DNA from: Bacteroidia bacterium
GTDB taxonomy: Bacteria; Bacteroidota; Bacteroidia; NS11-12g; UBA9320
Length of the DNA stretch: 9,218 nt
Direction of reading: 5' to 3'
NCBI GenBank assembly: GCA_029253325.1
Contig: JAQWZS010000123.1
Coordinates: forward strand, 1 to 9,218
Shown one piece after another: positions 1 to 6,771 of this stretch (positions are counted from its first letter, which is position 1; each line of letters starts with the position of its first letter). Both the position numbers and the translations under genes were made by a program. The notes below the pieces were generated by a model. The model was given only the letters and a program-made list of their open reading frames with translations. It did not search any database and was not told the origin of the DNA.

Positions 1-896
1 ATTACCAGCATAATTAAGGATCCAAATATGTTGAACGATGAAATGAACAATACCAATGATAAAATGGCATAGGTAAACCACTTTTCACTACTAAAAATTT
101 TATAGAGGACTTCGTTGAGTTCTCGGCGGGTTTTAATCACCCATTGTTCTCCTAGCAATTCAATTAACTTTTCTTTAGCTTCGATGGGGTCTACTTCCGG
201 TATCAAGGTAAGTTCTAATGCACTAATAGAATTAGGGTAAGATAATAGTTTTTGGGCAAAGTCTAAGCGAGTCATGAATACCTGATTGTCTACCTCTTCG
301 TGTACTGTAAATGTTCCGCTCGAACGGAGGTATTGAGTGCTAAGAGAAGCCATGGGATTCATAACATTGTACTCCACATCTCTTCGAGGCACAAATACTG
401 TAATTAACTCAGGACTTCCTGGGAATAAATTGAGCTTTTGTGCAAGTCCTGCACCAAATACTCCAAAGTTTTTGAAAGAATCTCCCAAATAGAATTCTCC
501 CAATACTATAAGAGAATCAAGTGTACCATTTGGACTACTCGGATCAATTCCTTTGATACGAGCTATCTCTTGATGCTGGTCATATTTAATGACTACTTTT
601 TCTTCTAATACAGGAGTATAGTAAGCCAATTCTCCTAAATTTCCAAGTTGGTGTCTTATTGCAGAATCCAATACAAATGTTTTTTTCCCTTTTGCTGTTA
701 TTTTAATGTCTGGATCGTAATTATTGATCATACCTTCCACAATGTTTTCAAATCCGTTGAAGGTAGACAGTACAATAATCATGGCAAAAGACCCCACCCC
801 AAAGCCCAACATGGCAATGGCCGTAATGATATTAATAGCATTGATTTTCTTTTTAGAAAAAAGGTACCGGTATGCAATAAACAGGGAGAGTCTCAC
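1..896 (-). CDS. LolC/LolE-type (FtsX-family) ABC transporter permease, 3' end outside window
   Basis: Partial gene: 298 codons are present and the C-terminal half lies beyond the left edge. It encodes an inner-membrane permease of the lipoprotein-releasing (LolC/E) or MacB/FtsX type, which in the Lol system works with an ATPase to release lipoproteins from the inner membrane. The start reads MRLSLFIAYRYLFSKKKINA, typical of the family. A first membrane segment spans about residues 20-45. A large periplasmic MacB_PCD-like region covers about 50-268, and the second membrane segment begins near 273 with the family-like stretch SSFNIFGSLIML. The start is a GTG at 894-896: an in-frame stop (the rbfA stop) lies four codons upstream and the first ATG is only codon 29, inside the first membrane segment. 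The gene follows rbfA by 9 bases, so it is translated from the same mRNA. Family assignment is firm; the substrate is inferred, and the ATPase partner is not in the window. Confidence 0.88.
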   Translation of the reverse strand, partial: MRLSLFIAYRYLFSKKKINAINIITAIAMLGFGVGSFAMIIVLSTFNGFENIVEGMINNYDPDIKITAKGKKTFVLDSAIRHQLGNLGELAYYTPVLEEKVVIKYDQHQEIARIKGIDPSSPNGTLDSLIVLGEFYLGDSFKNFGVFGAGLAQKLNLFPGSPELITVFVPRRDVEYNVMNPMASLSTQYLRSSGTFTVHEEVDNQVFMTRLDFAQKLLSYPNSISALELTLIPEVDPIEAKEKLIELLGEQWVIKTRRELNEVLYKIFSSEKWFTYAILSLVLFISSFNIFGSLIMLV

Positions 897-905
897 TGTT
901 TTGGA

Positions 906-1244
906 TTATAGGTTATCGAGAAGTGAATTGATCCGTTCGGCATGATCTATGGTCGTATCCAAATAGAAATTGAGCTCGGGTATTTTACGCACTCGCTTTC
1001 CGATTATTTGAGCAAGTCCTTGTCGAATTTCTTTGTTGTGAAACTCGATAGTATATAAGCTTTTTTCTTTGTCTTTGGAATTGAGTATACTGATATATAC
1101 CTTGGCTAATCCCAAGTCTGCAGTGGCTTGCACTTCGACAATAGTTACGAGTTCGCCAGGGAGTATACGTCGGCAGACACGCGACAAAATAGGTGCCAAA
1201 TCACGTTGTACGGCTCTGGATATTTTCTCTGTTCGAATGCTCAT
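906..1244 (-). CDS. rbfA: 30S ribosome-binding factor A
   Basis: A 112-residue protein, the usual length for RbfA, a cytoplasmic single-KH-domain factor that binds the 30S subunit and helps 16S rRNA 5'-end processing and late assembly; it is important for growth in the cold. The sequence shows the typical N-terminal helix (MSIRTEKISRAVQRDLAPIL), a central strand-rich part (VEVQATADLGLAKVYISIL) and the signature C-terminal stretch RKIPELNFYLDTTIDHAERI at about 86-105. The start codon shares one base with the stop codon of the upstream coiled-coil gene (TAATG), so translational coupling is likely. A permease gene follows in the same frame 9 bases after the stop. The assignment is secure from family conservation. 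Confidence 0.95.
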   Translation of the reverse strand: MSIRTEKISRAVQRDLAPILSRVCRRILPGELVTIVEVQATADLGLAKVYISILNSKDKEKSLYTIEFHNKEIRQGLAQIIGKRVRKIPELNFYLDTTIDHAERINSLLDNL

Positions 1245-2167
1245 TACCGGAGCGTAAACTCAGTAGATCCCATTTTGTGATTTTGACTGAATGCGTTTAC
1301 CGTATATTTCCCAACGGTCATACCATCAGTCTTAGGAATAGCAAATGATACCGTTTCGTTTTTGTTTTGAAAATTCACCCCTTTTTTTACGGTGTACATA
1401 CGATCTCCTCCATCAAAACTAAAGGTTCCAGAAGAATTATTATCGCTATGAAGTGTGCTATTGTTTGGAGTAATGACTTGGAAATACAAGGTTTTATCTC
1501 CTCTTTCTACCAAATCATTATTGCTTAAAGTACATGAGACTTCAATTTTTTCTAATTTGGATAGTTTATCAGTTACTTTAAAATCACCCACAAGGGCGTT
1601 ACGCAGGGGACTTACTACCAATGACTTCAAAAATATTCGAGAACCCACGGCTACTTGTTTGACTAATTCTGTATTTTGAGTGCGTATTTCTTGGTTAATC
1701 TCACGCTCAGCATCTATCTGCTTTTGCATTACATAGTTTTCGTCTTTTAAATATTGATTTTGTGTAGATAGCTCTTCAATTTCTGATTTCAGTTGGGAGA
1801 CTTGGTCTTTGAAAGTAGCAATTTGTTTAGTGACACTAGCCAACTCTGCCTGAGTTACTTTCCCTTTAGCCAACAATCTACGAATCTGAGTTACCTTTTT
1901 CTGAATGTCTGAATTCCTCAATTGAATAACAGAATCTAGTTTGGCATTTTGACCAGACTTAAGCTCTAAGTTTATTCTCAACTCTTCCTCGATATTTTTT
2001 AAATCGTCAAGTTCTTTTGTCGAATCTACTAATTCTGTTTGAGCATTTTGTAATTGATTATTTTTGGTTACTAATTGATAGATTAGTCCTGCGTTCAGCA
2101 GAACTAATGCAAAAATCATCAGAAATAACAGTTTCTTGCTTCGTTTGTCGTTTGGCTGTAAACTCAT
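1244..2167 (-). CDS. Membrane-anchored coiled-coil protein with C-terminal beta-rich domain, function unknown
   Basis: A 307-residue protein I cannot assign to a named family. Residues 1-11 are polar and basic, 12-31 form one hydrophobic membrane segment (KKLLFLMIFALVLLNAGLIY), about 34-172 are rich in E, K, Q, L and N with heptad-like spacing expected to form a long coiled coil, and about 176-307 look like a beta-sandwich-like domain ending GKYTVNAFSQNHKMGSTEFT. With a short basic N-terminus and no cleavage site, the protein is probably an N-in inner-membrane protein with its coiled coil and C-domain in the periplasm. From memory, similar Bacteroidota proteins are sometimes labelled as chromosome-partitioning proteins, a name the sequence does not support: there is no Walker ATP-binding motif. 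It overlaps rbfA by one base and is the first gene of the rbfA-permease operon, with a promoter-like sequence about 30 bases upstream. A role in envelope organisation is only a guess. Confidence 0.85.
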   Translation of the reverse strand: MSLQPNDKRSKKLLFLMIFALVLLNAGLIYQLVTKNNQLQNAQTELVDSTKELDDLKNIEEELRINLELKSGQNAKLDSVIQLRNSDIQKKVTQIRRLLAKGKVTQAELASVTKQIATFKDQVSQLKSEIEELSTQNQYLKDENYVMQKQIDAEREINQEIRTQNTELVKQVAVGSRIFLKSLVVSPLRNALVGDFKVTDKLSKLEKIEVSCTLSNNDLVERGDKTLYFQVITPNNSTLHSDNNSSGTFSFDGGDRMYTVKKGVNFQNKNETVSFAIPKTDGMTVGKYTVNAFSQNHKMGSTEFTLR

Positions 2168-2196
2168 GGTTTAGGATATTTTGGCTTTATGTTCAA

Positions 2197-2227
2197 CAAA
2201 ATAACGGATTATGTTACTGAATACAAA
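2197..2227 (-). promoter_or_regulatory. Candidate promoter of the coiled-coil/rbfA/permease operon
   Basis: On the minus strand, TTTG (2227-2224) is followed after 20 bases by TATTTTG (2203-2197). This resembles the Bacteroidota primary-sigma promoter (TTTG near -33, TAnnTTTG near -7), though the -7 box is one T short of consensus. It would give a leader of about 25 bases before the ATG at 2167. It sits in the 85-base gap after the aconitase gene. AT-rich sequence makes chance matches easy, so this is tentative. Confidence 0.35.
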
Positions 2228-2252
2228 TTAATTTTTCAGAACTAACGCTGAA

Positions 2253-4529
2253 TTATTGGTTTTGTTGCTTAATTAAATTCAATGCACTCCCTGCCTTGAA
2301 CCACTCAATTTGAGTGTCGTTATAGGTATGATTCACATCAAATATATCCATACTCCCATCAGCGTGGTTAAGCTTAATTTTGAGAGGTACACCTGCTGTA
2401 AATTGATCCAATCCAAGGATGTCGATTGTATCCGTTTCTTGGATTTTGTCATAATCCGATGGGTTGGCAAATGTCAATCCAAGCATGCCTTGTTTTTTGA
2501 GGTTTGTTTCGTGTATACGAGCAAATGATTTTACTACAACTGCTCTAACACCCAAGTGTCTTGGCTCCATGGCTGCGTGCTCTCGGCTACTCCCTTCACC
2601 ATAGTTTTCCTCACCAAAAACAATGGAAAAATCACCACTTGCTTTGATAGCTCTAGCTACTTTGGGCACTCCATCGTATGAGTTTGTGTAGGGATTGAGT
2701 ACGGTGTCTGCTTTTTCATTGAATGCATTGATAGCACCAATTAAACAGTTATTTGATATGTTATCTAAGTGCCCTCTGTAAGTCAACCAAGGACCCGCCA
2801 TAGAGATATGGTCTGTGGTACATTTTCCTTTGGTTTTAATTAACAATTTTAGTCCATGAAGGTTCTCGCCATTCCAGGGTTGAAATCCAGCTAGGAGTTG
2901 TAATCGTTTGGATGATGGATCTACTGTTACTTCCAAACCTGATCCATCTTCTAGAGGTGCCAAATAACCATTGTCCTCTACTCCAAAACCTTGCGGTGGC
3001 AATTCATATCCTGTGGGCTCGTCTAACATCACTTCATCGCCATCAGCATTAGTTAGTGTGTCGGTAGCTGGATTAAAATCTAATCTTCCTGAAATGGCAA
3101 TAGCTGCAACAATCTCTGGTGAGGCTACAAACGCATGTGTTTGTGGATTCCCGTCCGCACGCTTACTAAAGTTCCGATTAAACGAATGAATAATTGAATT
3201 TTTAGGTGCATTAATTGGGTCGTTGTATCGTGCCCACTGTCCGATACATGGACCACATGCATTGGTGAAAATGGTTGCATCTAGATTCTCAAATATATCC
3301 AATAAACCATCCCTGTGAGCAGTATATCTTACTGTTTCAGATCCAGGGTTAATTCCGAATTGTGCTTTTGTTTTTAGTTTTTTATCAACTGCTTGTTTGG
3401 CTATAGAAGCAGCTCTACTTAAATCTTCGTAAGAAGAATTGGTACATGAACCAATGAGCCCCCATTCTACATCTAGTGGCCATCCATTAGCATCTGCTTT
3501 AGGTTTAACCTCTCCTACTTTCGTATCTAAATCCGGTGTAAATGGTCCATTGATATGTGGCTTAAGCTCGGATAAATTAATTTCAATCACTTGATCGAAG
3601 TACTGCTCTGGATTAGCGTACACTTCATCGTCTCCAGTTAAATGTTCTTTTACCTGATTTGCCAATTCAGCTATTTCTGTTCTTCCAGTAGCTTTGAGAT
3701 AACGCTCCATACTTTCATCATACCCAAAAGTAGAGGTAGTAGCTCCTATTTCTGCTCCCATGTTGCAAATGGTTCCTTTACCTGTGCAAGAAAGAGATCG
3801 AGCACCTTCACCAAAATATTCGACAATCGCACCAGTACCTCCTTTAACTGTGAGTATTCCTGCTACCTTTAAAATAACATCTTTGGGTGCAGACCAACCG
3901 CTTAATTTGCCTGTTAGCTTAACCCCTATAAGTTTTGGGAACTTTAATTCCCATGGCATCCCTGCCATTACATCTACGGCATCTGCTCCACCTACTCCTA
4001 TCGCAACCATACCAAGCCCTCCAGCATTGACCGTATGAGAGTCTGTACCAATCATCATTCCACCTGGGAATGCGTAATTTTCAAGAACTACTTGATGGAT
4101 AATTCCGGCTCCAGGCTTCCAAAAACCTATGCCATATTTATTGGATACGGACTCCAAAAAATTAAAGACTTCGTTACTCGAATTCAAAGCATTTTGCAAA
4201 TCTTCATCTGCTCCAATTTTTGCTTGAATTAGGTGGTCACAATGAACCGTTGTAGGCACTGCTACCTTGGTCTTGCCTGCTTGCATAAACTGCAACAACG
4301 CCATTTGGGCAGTTGCATCTTGACATGCAATTCGATCAGGAGCAAAATCTACATAATCGCTTCCTCGAGAAAATGCTGTTTTTGCATTCCCATTCCAGAG
4401 ATGACTGTATAATATCTTTTCGGAAAGTGTCAAAGGTTTGTTGAGCACTGTACGAGCTGCTGACACTTTTTCGGATAAGTTTTGATAGGTTTTTTTGATT
4501 AAATCGAGGTCAAATACTTGGTCTTTCAT
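2253..4529 (-). CDS. Aconitate hydratase, mitochondrial-type
   Basis: A complete 758-residue aconitase, which interconverts citrate and isocitrate through cis-aconitate in the TCA cycle using a [4Fe-4S] cluster. The three cluster cysteines are C362 (GSCTNSSYEDL), C425 and C428 (NACGPCIGQW); their 63- and 3-residue spacing equals that of mitochondrial aconitase (C385, C448, C451). Other active-site motifs are CDHL (D98, H99), GTDSHT (D163, H165) and YGEGSSREH with S647 (the catalytic serine by alignment) and R649. The last lies in the C-terminal swivel domain, which begins around 550. Length and motifs fit the mitochondrial-like group rather than the roughly 890-residue AcnA/IRP group or AcnB. 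No truncation or missing key residue is seen. It stands alone, 86 bases from the upstream protease stop and 85 bases from the downstream gene, so it is probably monocistronic. Gene naming for this subgroup varies (acn, acnA), so none is given. Confidence 0.97.
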   Translation of the reverse strand: MKDQVFDLDLIKKTYQNLSEKVSAARTVLNKPLTLSEKILYSHLWNGNAKTAFSRGSDYVDFAPDRIACQDATAQMALLQFMQAGKTKVAVPTTVHCDHLIQAKIGADEDLQNALNSSNEVFNFLESVSNKYGIGFWKPGAGIIHQVVLENYAFPGGMMIGTDSHTVNAGGLGMVAIGVGGADAVDVMAGMPWELKFPKLIGVKLTGKLSGWSAPKDVILKVAGILTVKGGTGAIVEYFGEGARSLSCTGKGTICNMGAEIGATTSTFGYDESMERYLKATGRTEIAELANQVKEHLTGDDEVYANPEQYFDQVIEINLSELKPHINGPFTPDLDTKVGEVKPKADANGWPLDVEWGLIGSCTNSSYEDLSRAASIAKQAVDKKLKTKAQFGINPGSETVRYTAHRDGLLDIFENLDATIFTNACGPCIGQWARYNDPINAPKNSIIHSFNRNFSKRADGNPQTHAFVASPEIVAAIAISGRLDFNPATDTLTNADGDEVMLDEPTGYELPPQGFGVEDNGYLAPLEDGSGLEVTVDPSSKRLQLLAGFQPWNGENLHGLKLLIKTKGKCTTDHISMAGPWLTYRGHLDNISNNCLIGAINAFNEKADTVLNPYTNSYDGVPKVARAIKASGDFSIVFGEENYGEGSSREHAAMEPRHLGVRAVVVKSFARIHETNLKKQGMLGLTFANPSDYDKIQETDTIDILGLDQFTAGVPLKIKLNHADGSMDIFDVNHTYNDTQIEWFKAGSALNLIKQQNQ

Positions 4530-4537
4530 TTGGCGGA

Positions 4538-4545
4538 CAAAGATA
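4538..4545 (-). promoter_or_regulatory. Candidate -7 promoter element of the aconitase gene
   Basis: On the minus strand TATCTTTG is an exact match to the Bacteroidota -7 consensus TAnnTTTG. It lies 8 bases before the ATG at 4529, so transcription would begin only about 5 bases ahead of the start codon, giving a very short leader. No good TTTG/TTG -33 element is visible at the expected distance. The position in the gap before an apparently monocistronic gene supports it. Confidence 0.45.
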
Positions 4546-4615
4546 ACCTAAAGTCTGCTAACCTTATTAATATTTCAGGTAATTTGACAATTTGATCTAG
4601 AAATAAATAGACAAC

Positions 4616-5926
4616 TTAAAGCTGAAAAAGCATTTTTTCGGTAAGAATTTCCTCGCCTTTCTTTAAAATTTTGCAAAGGTACATTCCCTGCAAAGCATCA
4701 AGCCCTTGAATGATTTGAATAGGCATCGGCTCTAAATTAGAGAGGAATACTGCCTGTCCCAATAAATTAGTAATCTCAATCTGATAATCAGCCTCTGGGT
4801 CAATACCTGCTAGGGTGACGGTAAGATTATCCACCACAGGATTGGGATAAATGGCCGTAAATTCCGAGACCTGAACTGGAGGTGCAGGATAACGAACCGT
4901 TGCTATCCCTGATCGAAACAAGGTGAGGTTGGAACGCATTTGCCCAACTTGTTGTTCTGTGAACATATTTTGACACTCGCCTTCTGAGTAGTCCATATAA
5001 TTTTCAATCATATCGGGTAGGTCACCAGGGTTGTTCAAACACGTATTTTGACCTAAATTACATCCGTTACTTGCTGCTCTGCTATTGGGCGTGTCGTCCA
5101 TAAAGTCGTCTACGTTGCAACCTTGAAATCTTGATCCGTCCCCCCATATGTGTCGAAGTCCCAGATAGTGCCCAACTTCATGAACCAATGTTTTTGACCC
5201 AGTAGCTAACAACAACGGGTTCTCCTTGCCCACCACTTTATAATGAACAACCACTCCCTGTTTATTTTTTGTTGCAAACGAATTTGCATCCCAGTTTTCA
5301 GCATTGGTTGGAGGATATGCGTAACCTAACAATGCATCGAAACCACTCACCGATAAATCGCAAATCCAGATATTTAAATATCGATCCGGATCCCAAACAG
5401 GACTTCCATAGGTCGTCTCTTTGACCCGATCTGTAATGGATAGGTTGATTGGAAATTGTCCGAAGGTTGGCAAAACCGTAGGTTTTCGTATAATTCCTGT
5501 GGTGGGGTTACCCTCTGGGTCAAGTTTTGCTAGTTCAAACTCGATTCCTGCATCTGCTGCTACTGGAAGGAAGATGTCTCTTGTTTCTGTGGTATCTGCA
5601 TTTTTTCTTCTGAAGCATTCATTGAGTTCTTCAAGTTGTGAAAGAATATAGTCTTTGTTAAGATTTTCTGTCGAATTATTGTACAAGACATGAAACACCA
5701 CTTGGATGGTGTAAATCGTATCTTTTTGTTTTTTGAACTTGAGGTTGGAGTATCTCTTAGCATCAAAAAAAGTTTCTTCAATCGTATTTTTTATCCCTGA
5801 ATCTTGTTGATTAAGGTAGGTAATATATTCCGTCGTGGCACATGGAATAATTTGGCTTTGTGCAGAAGAAGTAGTGACCAAAATTATAGTGATCATTAAC
5901 AACGAAAAAAAGAATCTATTTTTCAT
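4616..5926 (-). CDS. Secreted M43 (pappalysin/ulilysin-like) zinc metalloprotease with T9SS sorting domain
   Basis: A 436-residue secreted endopeptidase. Residues 1-22 form a Sec signal peptide (MKNRFFFSLLMITIILVTTS, then SA with cleavage before QSQ). The M43 catalytic domain covers about 70-340: the zinc site is HEVGHYLGLRH with ligands H249, H253 and H259 and catalytic E250, and the Met-turn is NYMDYSEG with M311. Several cysteines (270, 289, 296, 318) probably form disulfides. Residues 356-436 are a type A T9SS C-terminal sorting domain: AIYPNPVVDNLTV at the start, the mid-motif ITNLLGQAV, then GMYLCKI and a basic end. The protein should cross the inner membrane by Sec and the outer membrane by T9SS, then be released or held on the surface. 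The upstream in-frame ATG at 5968 would add 14 residues ahead of the signal peptide; the start at 5926 gives a normal one. It lies 60 bases after the crotonase gene. Its natural substrate is unknown. Confidence 0.92.
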   Translation of the reverse strand: MKNRFFFSLLMITIILVTTSSAQSQIIPCATTEYITYLNQQDSGIKNTIEETFFDAKRYSNLKFKKQKDTIYTIQVVFHVLYNNSTENLNKDYILSQLEELNECFRRKNADTTETRDIFLPVAADAGIEFELAKLDPEGNPTTGIIRKPTVLPTFGQFPINLSITDRVKETTYGSPVWDPDRYLNIWICDLSVSGFDALLGYAYPPTNAENWDANSFATKNKQGVVVHYKVVGKENPLLLATGSKTLVHEVGHYLGLRHIWGDGSRFQGCNVDDFMDDTPNSRAASNGCNLGQNTCLNNPGDLPDMIENYMDYSEGECQNMFTEQQVGQMRSNLTLFRSGIATVRYPAPPVQVSEFTAIYPNPVVDNLTVTLAGIDPEADYQIEITNLLGQAVFLSNLEPMPIQIIQGLDALQGMYLCKILKKGEEILTEKMLFQL

Positions 5927-5932
5927 TAATGA

Positions 5933-5940
5933 CAAATTTA
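5933..5940 (-). promoter_or_regulatory. Possible -7 promoter element of the metalloprotease gene
   Basis: On the minus strand TAAATTTG fits TAnnTTTG and ends 6 bases before the chosen ATG at 5926, implying a nearly leaderless mRNA. No clear -33 partner is present and the surroundings are very AT-rich, so chance is a real alternative; the gene may instead be transcribed from the rpoN operon. Confidence 0.25.
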
Positions 5941-5956
5941 TACTTGAATTAATTGT

Positions 5957-5971
5957 TAAATGTAACATTTA
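5957..5971. repeat. 15-base palindrome in the protease upstream region
   Basis: TAAATGT and ACATTTA form perfect 7-base arms around a single central A. It lies between the crotonase stop and the protease start, centred about 28 bases upstream of the candidate -7 element. Its size and symmetry would suit a dimeric regulator, but it is pure A/T apart from two G/C positions, and no regulator is identified. Confidence 0.4.
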
Positions 5972-5986
5972 GGTAATTAGTTGGTT

Positions 5987-6763
5987 TTAATTGCCCTTAA
6001 AACGAGGTTTTCTCTTTTCTATAAAAGCAGTAACTCCCTCGTTAAAGTCGTGAGTATGCCCCGCTATTTCTTGAAACTTTGTTTCATATTCTAGCACATC
6101 ACTCAAAGATGAGTGCATCGAATCATTTAGCATCTTTTTCATCATCCCAATGGCTTTGGTAGGGGCATTAGCATAAAACAACGCTACTTTTTGGACCTCG
6201 TCATCTAGATTTTCTGTAGACACACATCGGTTAATCATTCCCCAATTAAGGGCTTGTTCCGCAGTCAATTTATTGCCCATAGTTGCTAATTCAAAAGCAC
6301 GAGCACTTCCTACTAAACGAGGCAAAAAGTAAGAAGATCCCGAATCCAGAACTAAACCAATACTTACAAATGCTTCAACAAAGGAGGCCTTGGAATCGGC
6401 TATGATAAAATCACAAGCAAGTGCAACCGAACAGCCAGCCCCAGCTGCTACTCCATTAATCCTTCCAATAATTGGTTTAGGCAATTCCCTCATTAATTGA
6501 ATAAGTGGGTTGTATCCATTTTTTAAAATATCAGCAAAATCTACTTCCCCTTCAATGTCTTTCAGGTCTTGTCCTGCACAAAATGCCTTGCCTTCTGCAG
6601 TTAGTACGATTGCCCGACAATTTTTGTCATCTTTGGCATGATGAAGAGCCGCTAACAACTCTGCTCGCATTTCGCTATTGAAGGAATTAAATCGATCTTG
6701 ACGATTGAGAGAGATTGTAGCTATACCTGAATCTTGATGATAGTTAATTGTATTGTAATTCAT
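5987..6763 (-). CDS. Crotonase-fold enoyl-CoA hydratase/isomerase, PaaG-like
   Basis: A 258-residue member of the enoyl-CoA hydratase/isomerase superfamily, cytoplasmic and acting on CoA thioesters. The CoA-binding and oxyanion-hole segments are visible at about 58-68 (GKAFCAGQDLK) and 104-112 (GVAAGAGCS). The two catalytic glutamates of classical hydratases are absent: by alignment they are S112 and F132. Instead D140 (GLVLDSGSSYFLPRLVG) sits where PaaG-type isomerases (epoxyphenylacetyl-CoA to oxepin-CoA) and enoyl-CoA isomerases hold their catalytic acid, so isomerase activity is more likely than hydration. No other phenylacetate-degradation gene is in the window, so the substrate is open. 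The start at 6763 gives the normal N-terminus MNYNTINYHQDSGIATISLN; an in-frame ATG at 6871 would add 36 atypical residues overlapping the upstream gene. It follows the PAP2-like gene by 8 bases, in the rpoN operon. Confidence 0.9.
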   Translation of the reverse strand: MNYNTINYHQDSGIATISLNRQDRFNSFNSEMRAELLAALHHAKDDKNCRAIVLTAEGKAFCAGQDLKDIEGEVDFADILKNGYNPLIQLMRELPKPIIGRINGVAAGAGCSVALACDFIIADSKASFVEAFVSIGLVLDSGSSYFLPRLVGSARAFELATMGNKLTAEQALNWGMINRCVSTENLDDEVQKVALFYANAPTKAIGMMKKMLNDSMHSSLSDVLEYETKFQEIAGHTHDFNEGVTAFIEKRKPRFKGN

Positions 6764-6771
6764 TGTTTTTT

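Noticed and set aside
648..945. Plus-strand open frames of 73-87 codons opposite the permease start
   Set aside because: The minus-strand frame encodes a clear LolC/E-like N-terminus; the plus-strand translations resemble nothing recognisable.
1183..1199. Sigma-54-like -24/-12 sequence on the minus strand (TTGGCAC, then TTGT at the -12 spacing)
   Set aside because: It lies inside rbfA, encodes conserved protein sequence, and has GT instead of the required GC at -12. It is most likely chance.
2235..2252. Small inverted repeat (TTCAG/CTGAA, 8-base loop) right after the aconitase stop, as a terminator
   Set aside because: Only five base pairs, weak, and followed by mixed A/T rather than a T run on the transcript; not enough to call a terminator.
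3642..4232. Overlapping plus-strand open frames opposite the aconitase gene
   Set aside because: They are antisense shadows of a strongly conserved coding region, with low-complexity Ser/Thr/Pro-rich translations and no family resemblance.
4581..4595. Short tandem-like AATTTGA copies upstream of the aconitase gene
   Set aside because: Only two 7-base copies one base apart in very AT-rich DNA; expected by chance.
5927..5968. N-terminal extension of 14 residues on the metalloprotease
   Set aside because: It would put a polar stretch ahead of a normal signal peptide and runs through the palindrome and promoter-like region; the start at 5926 is better.
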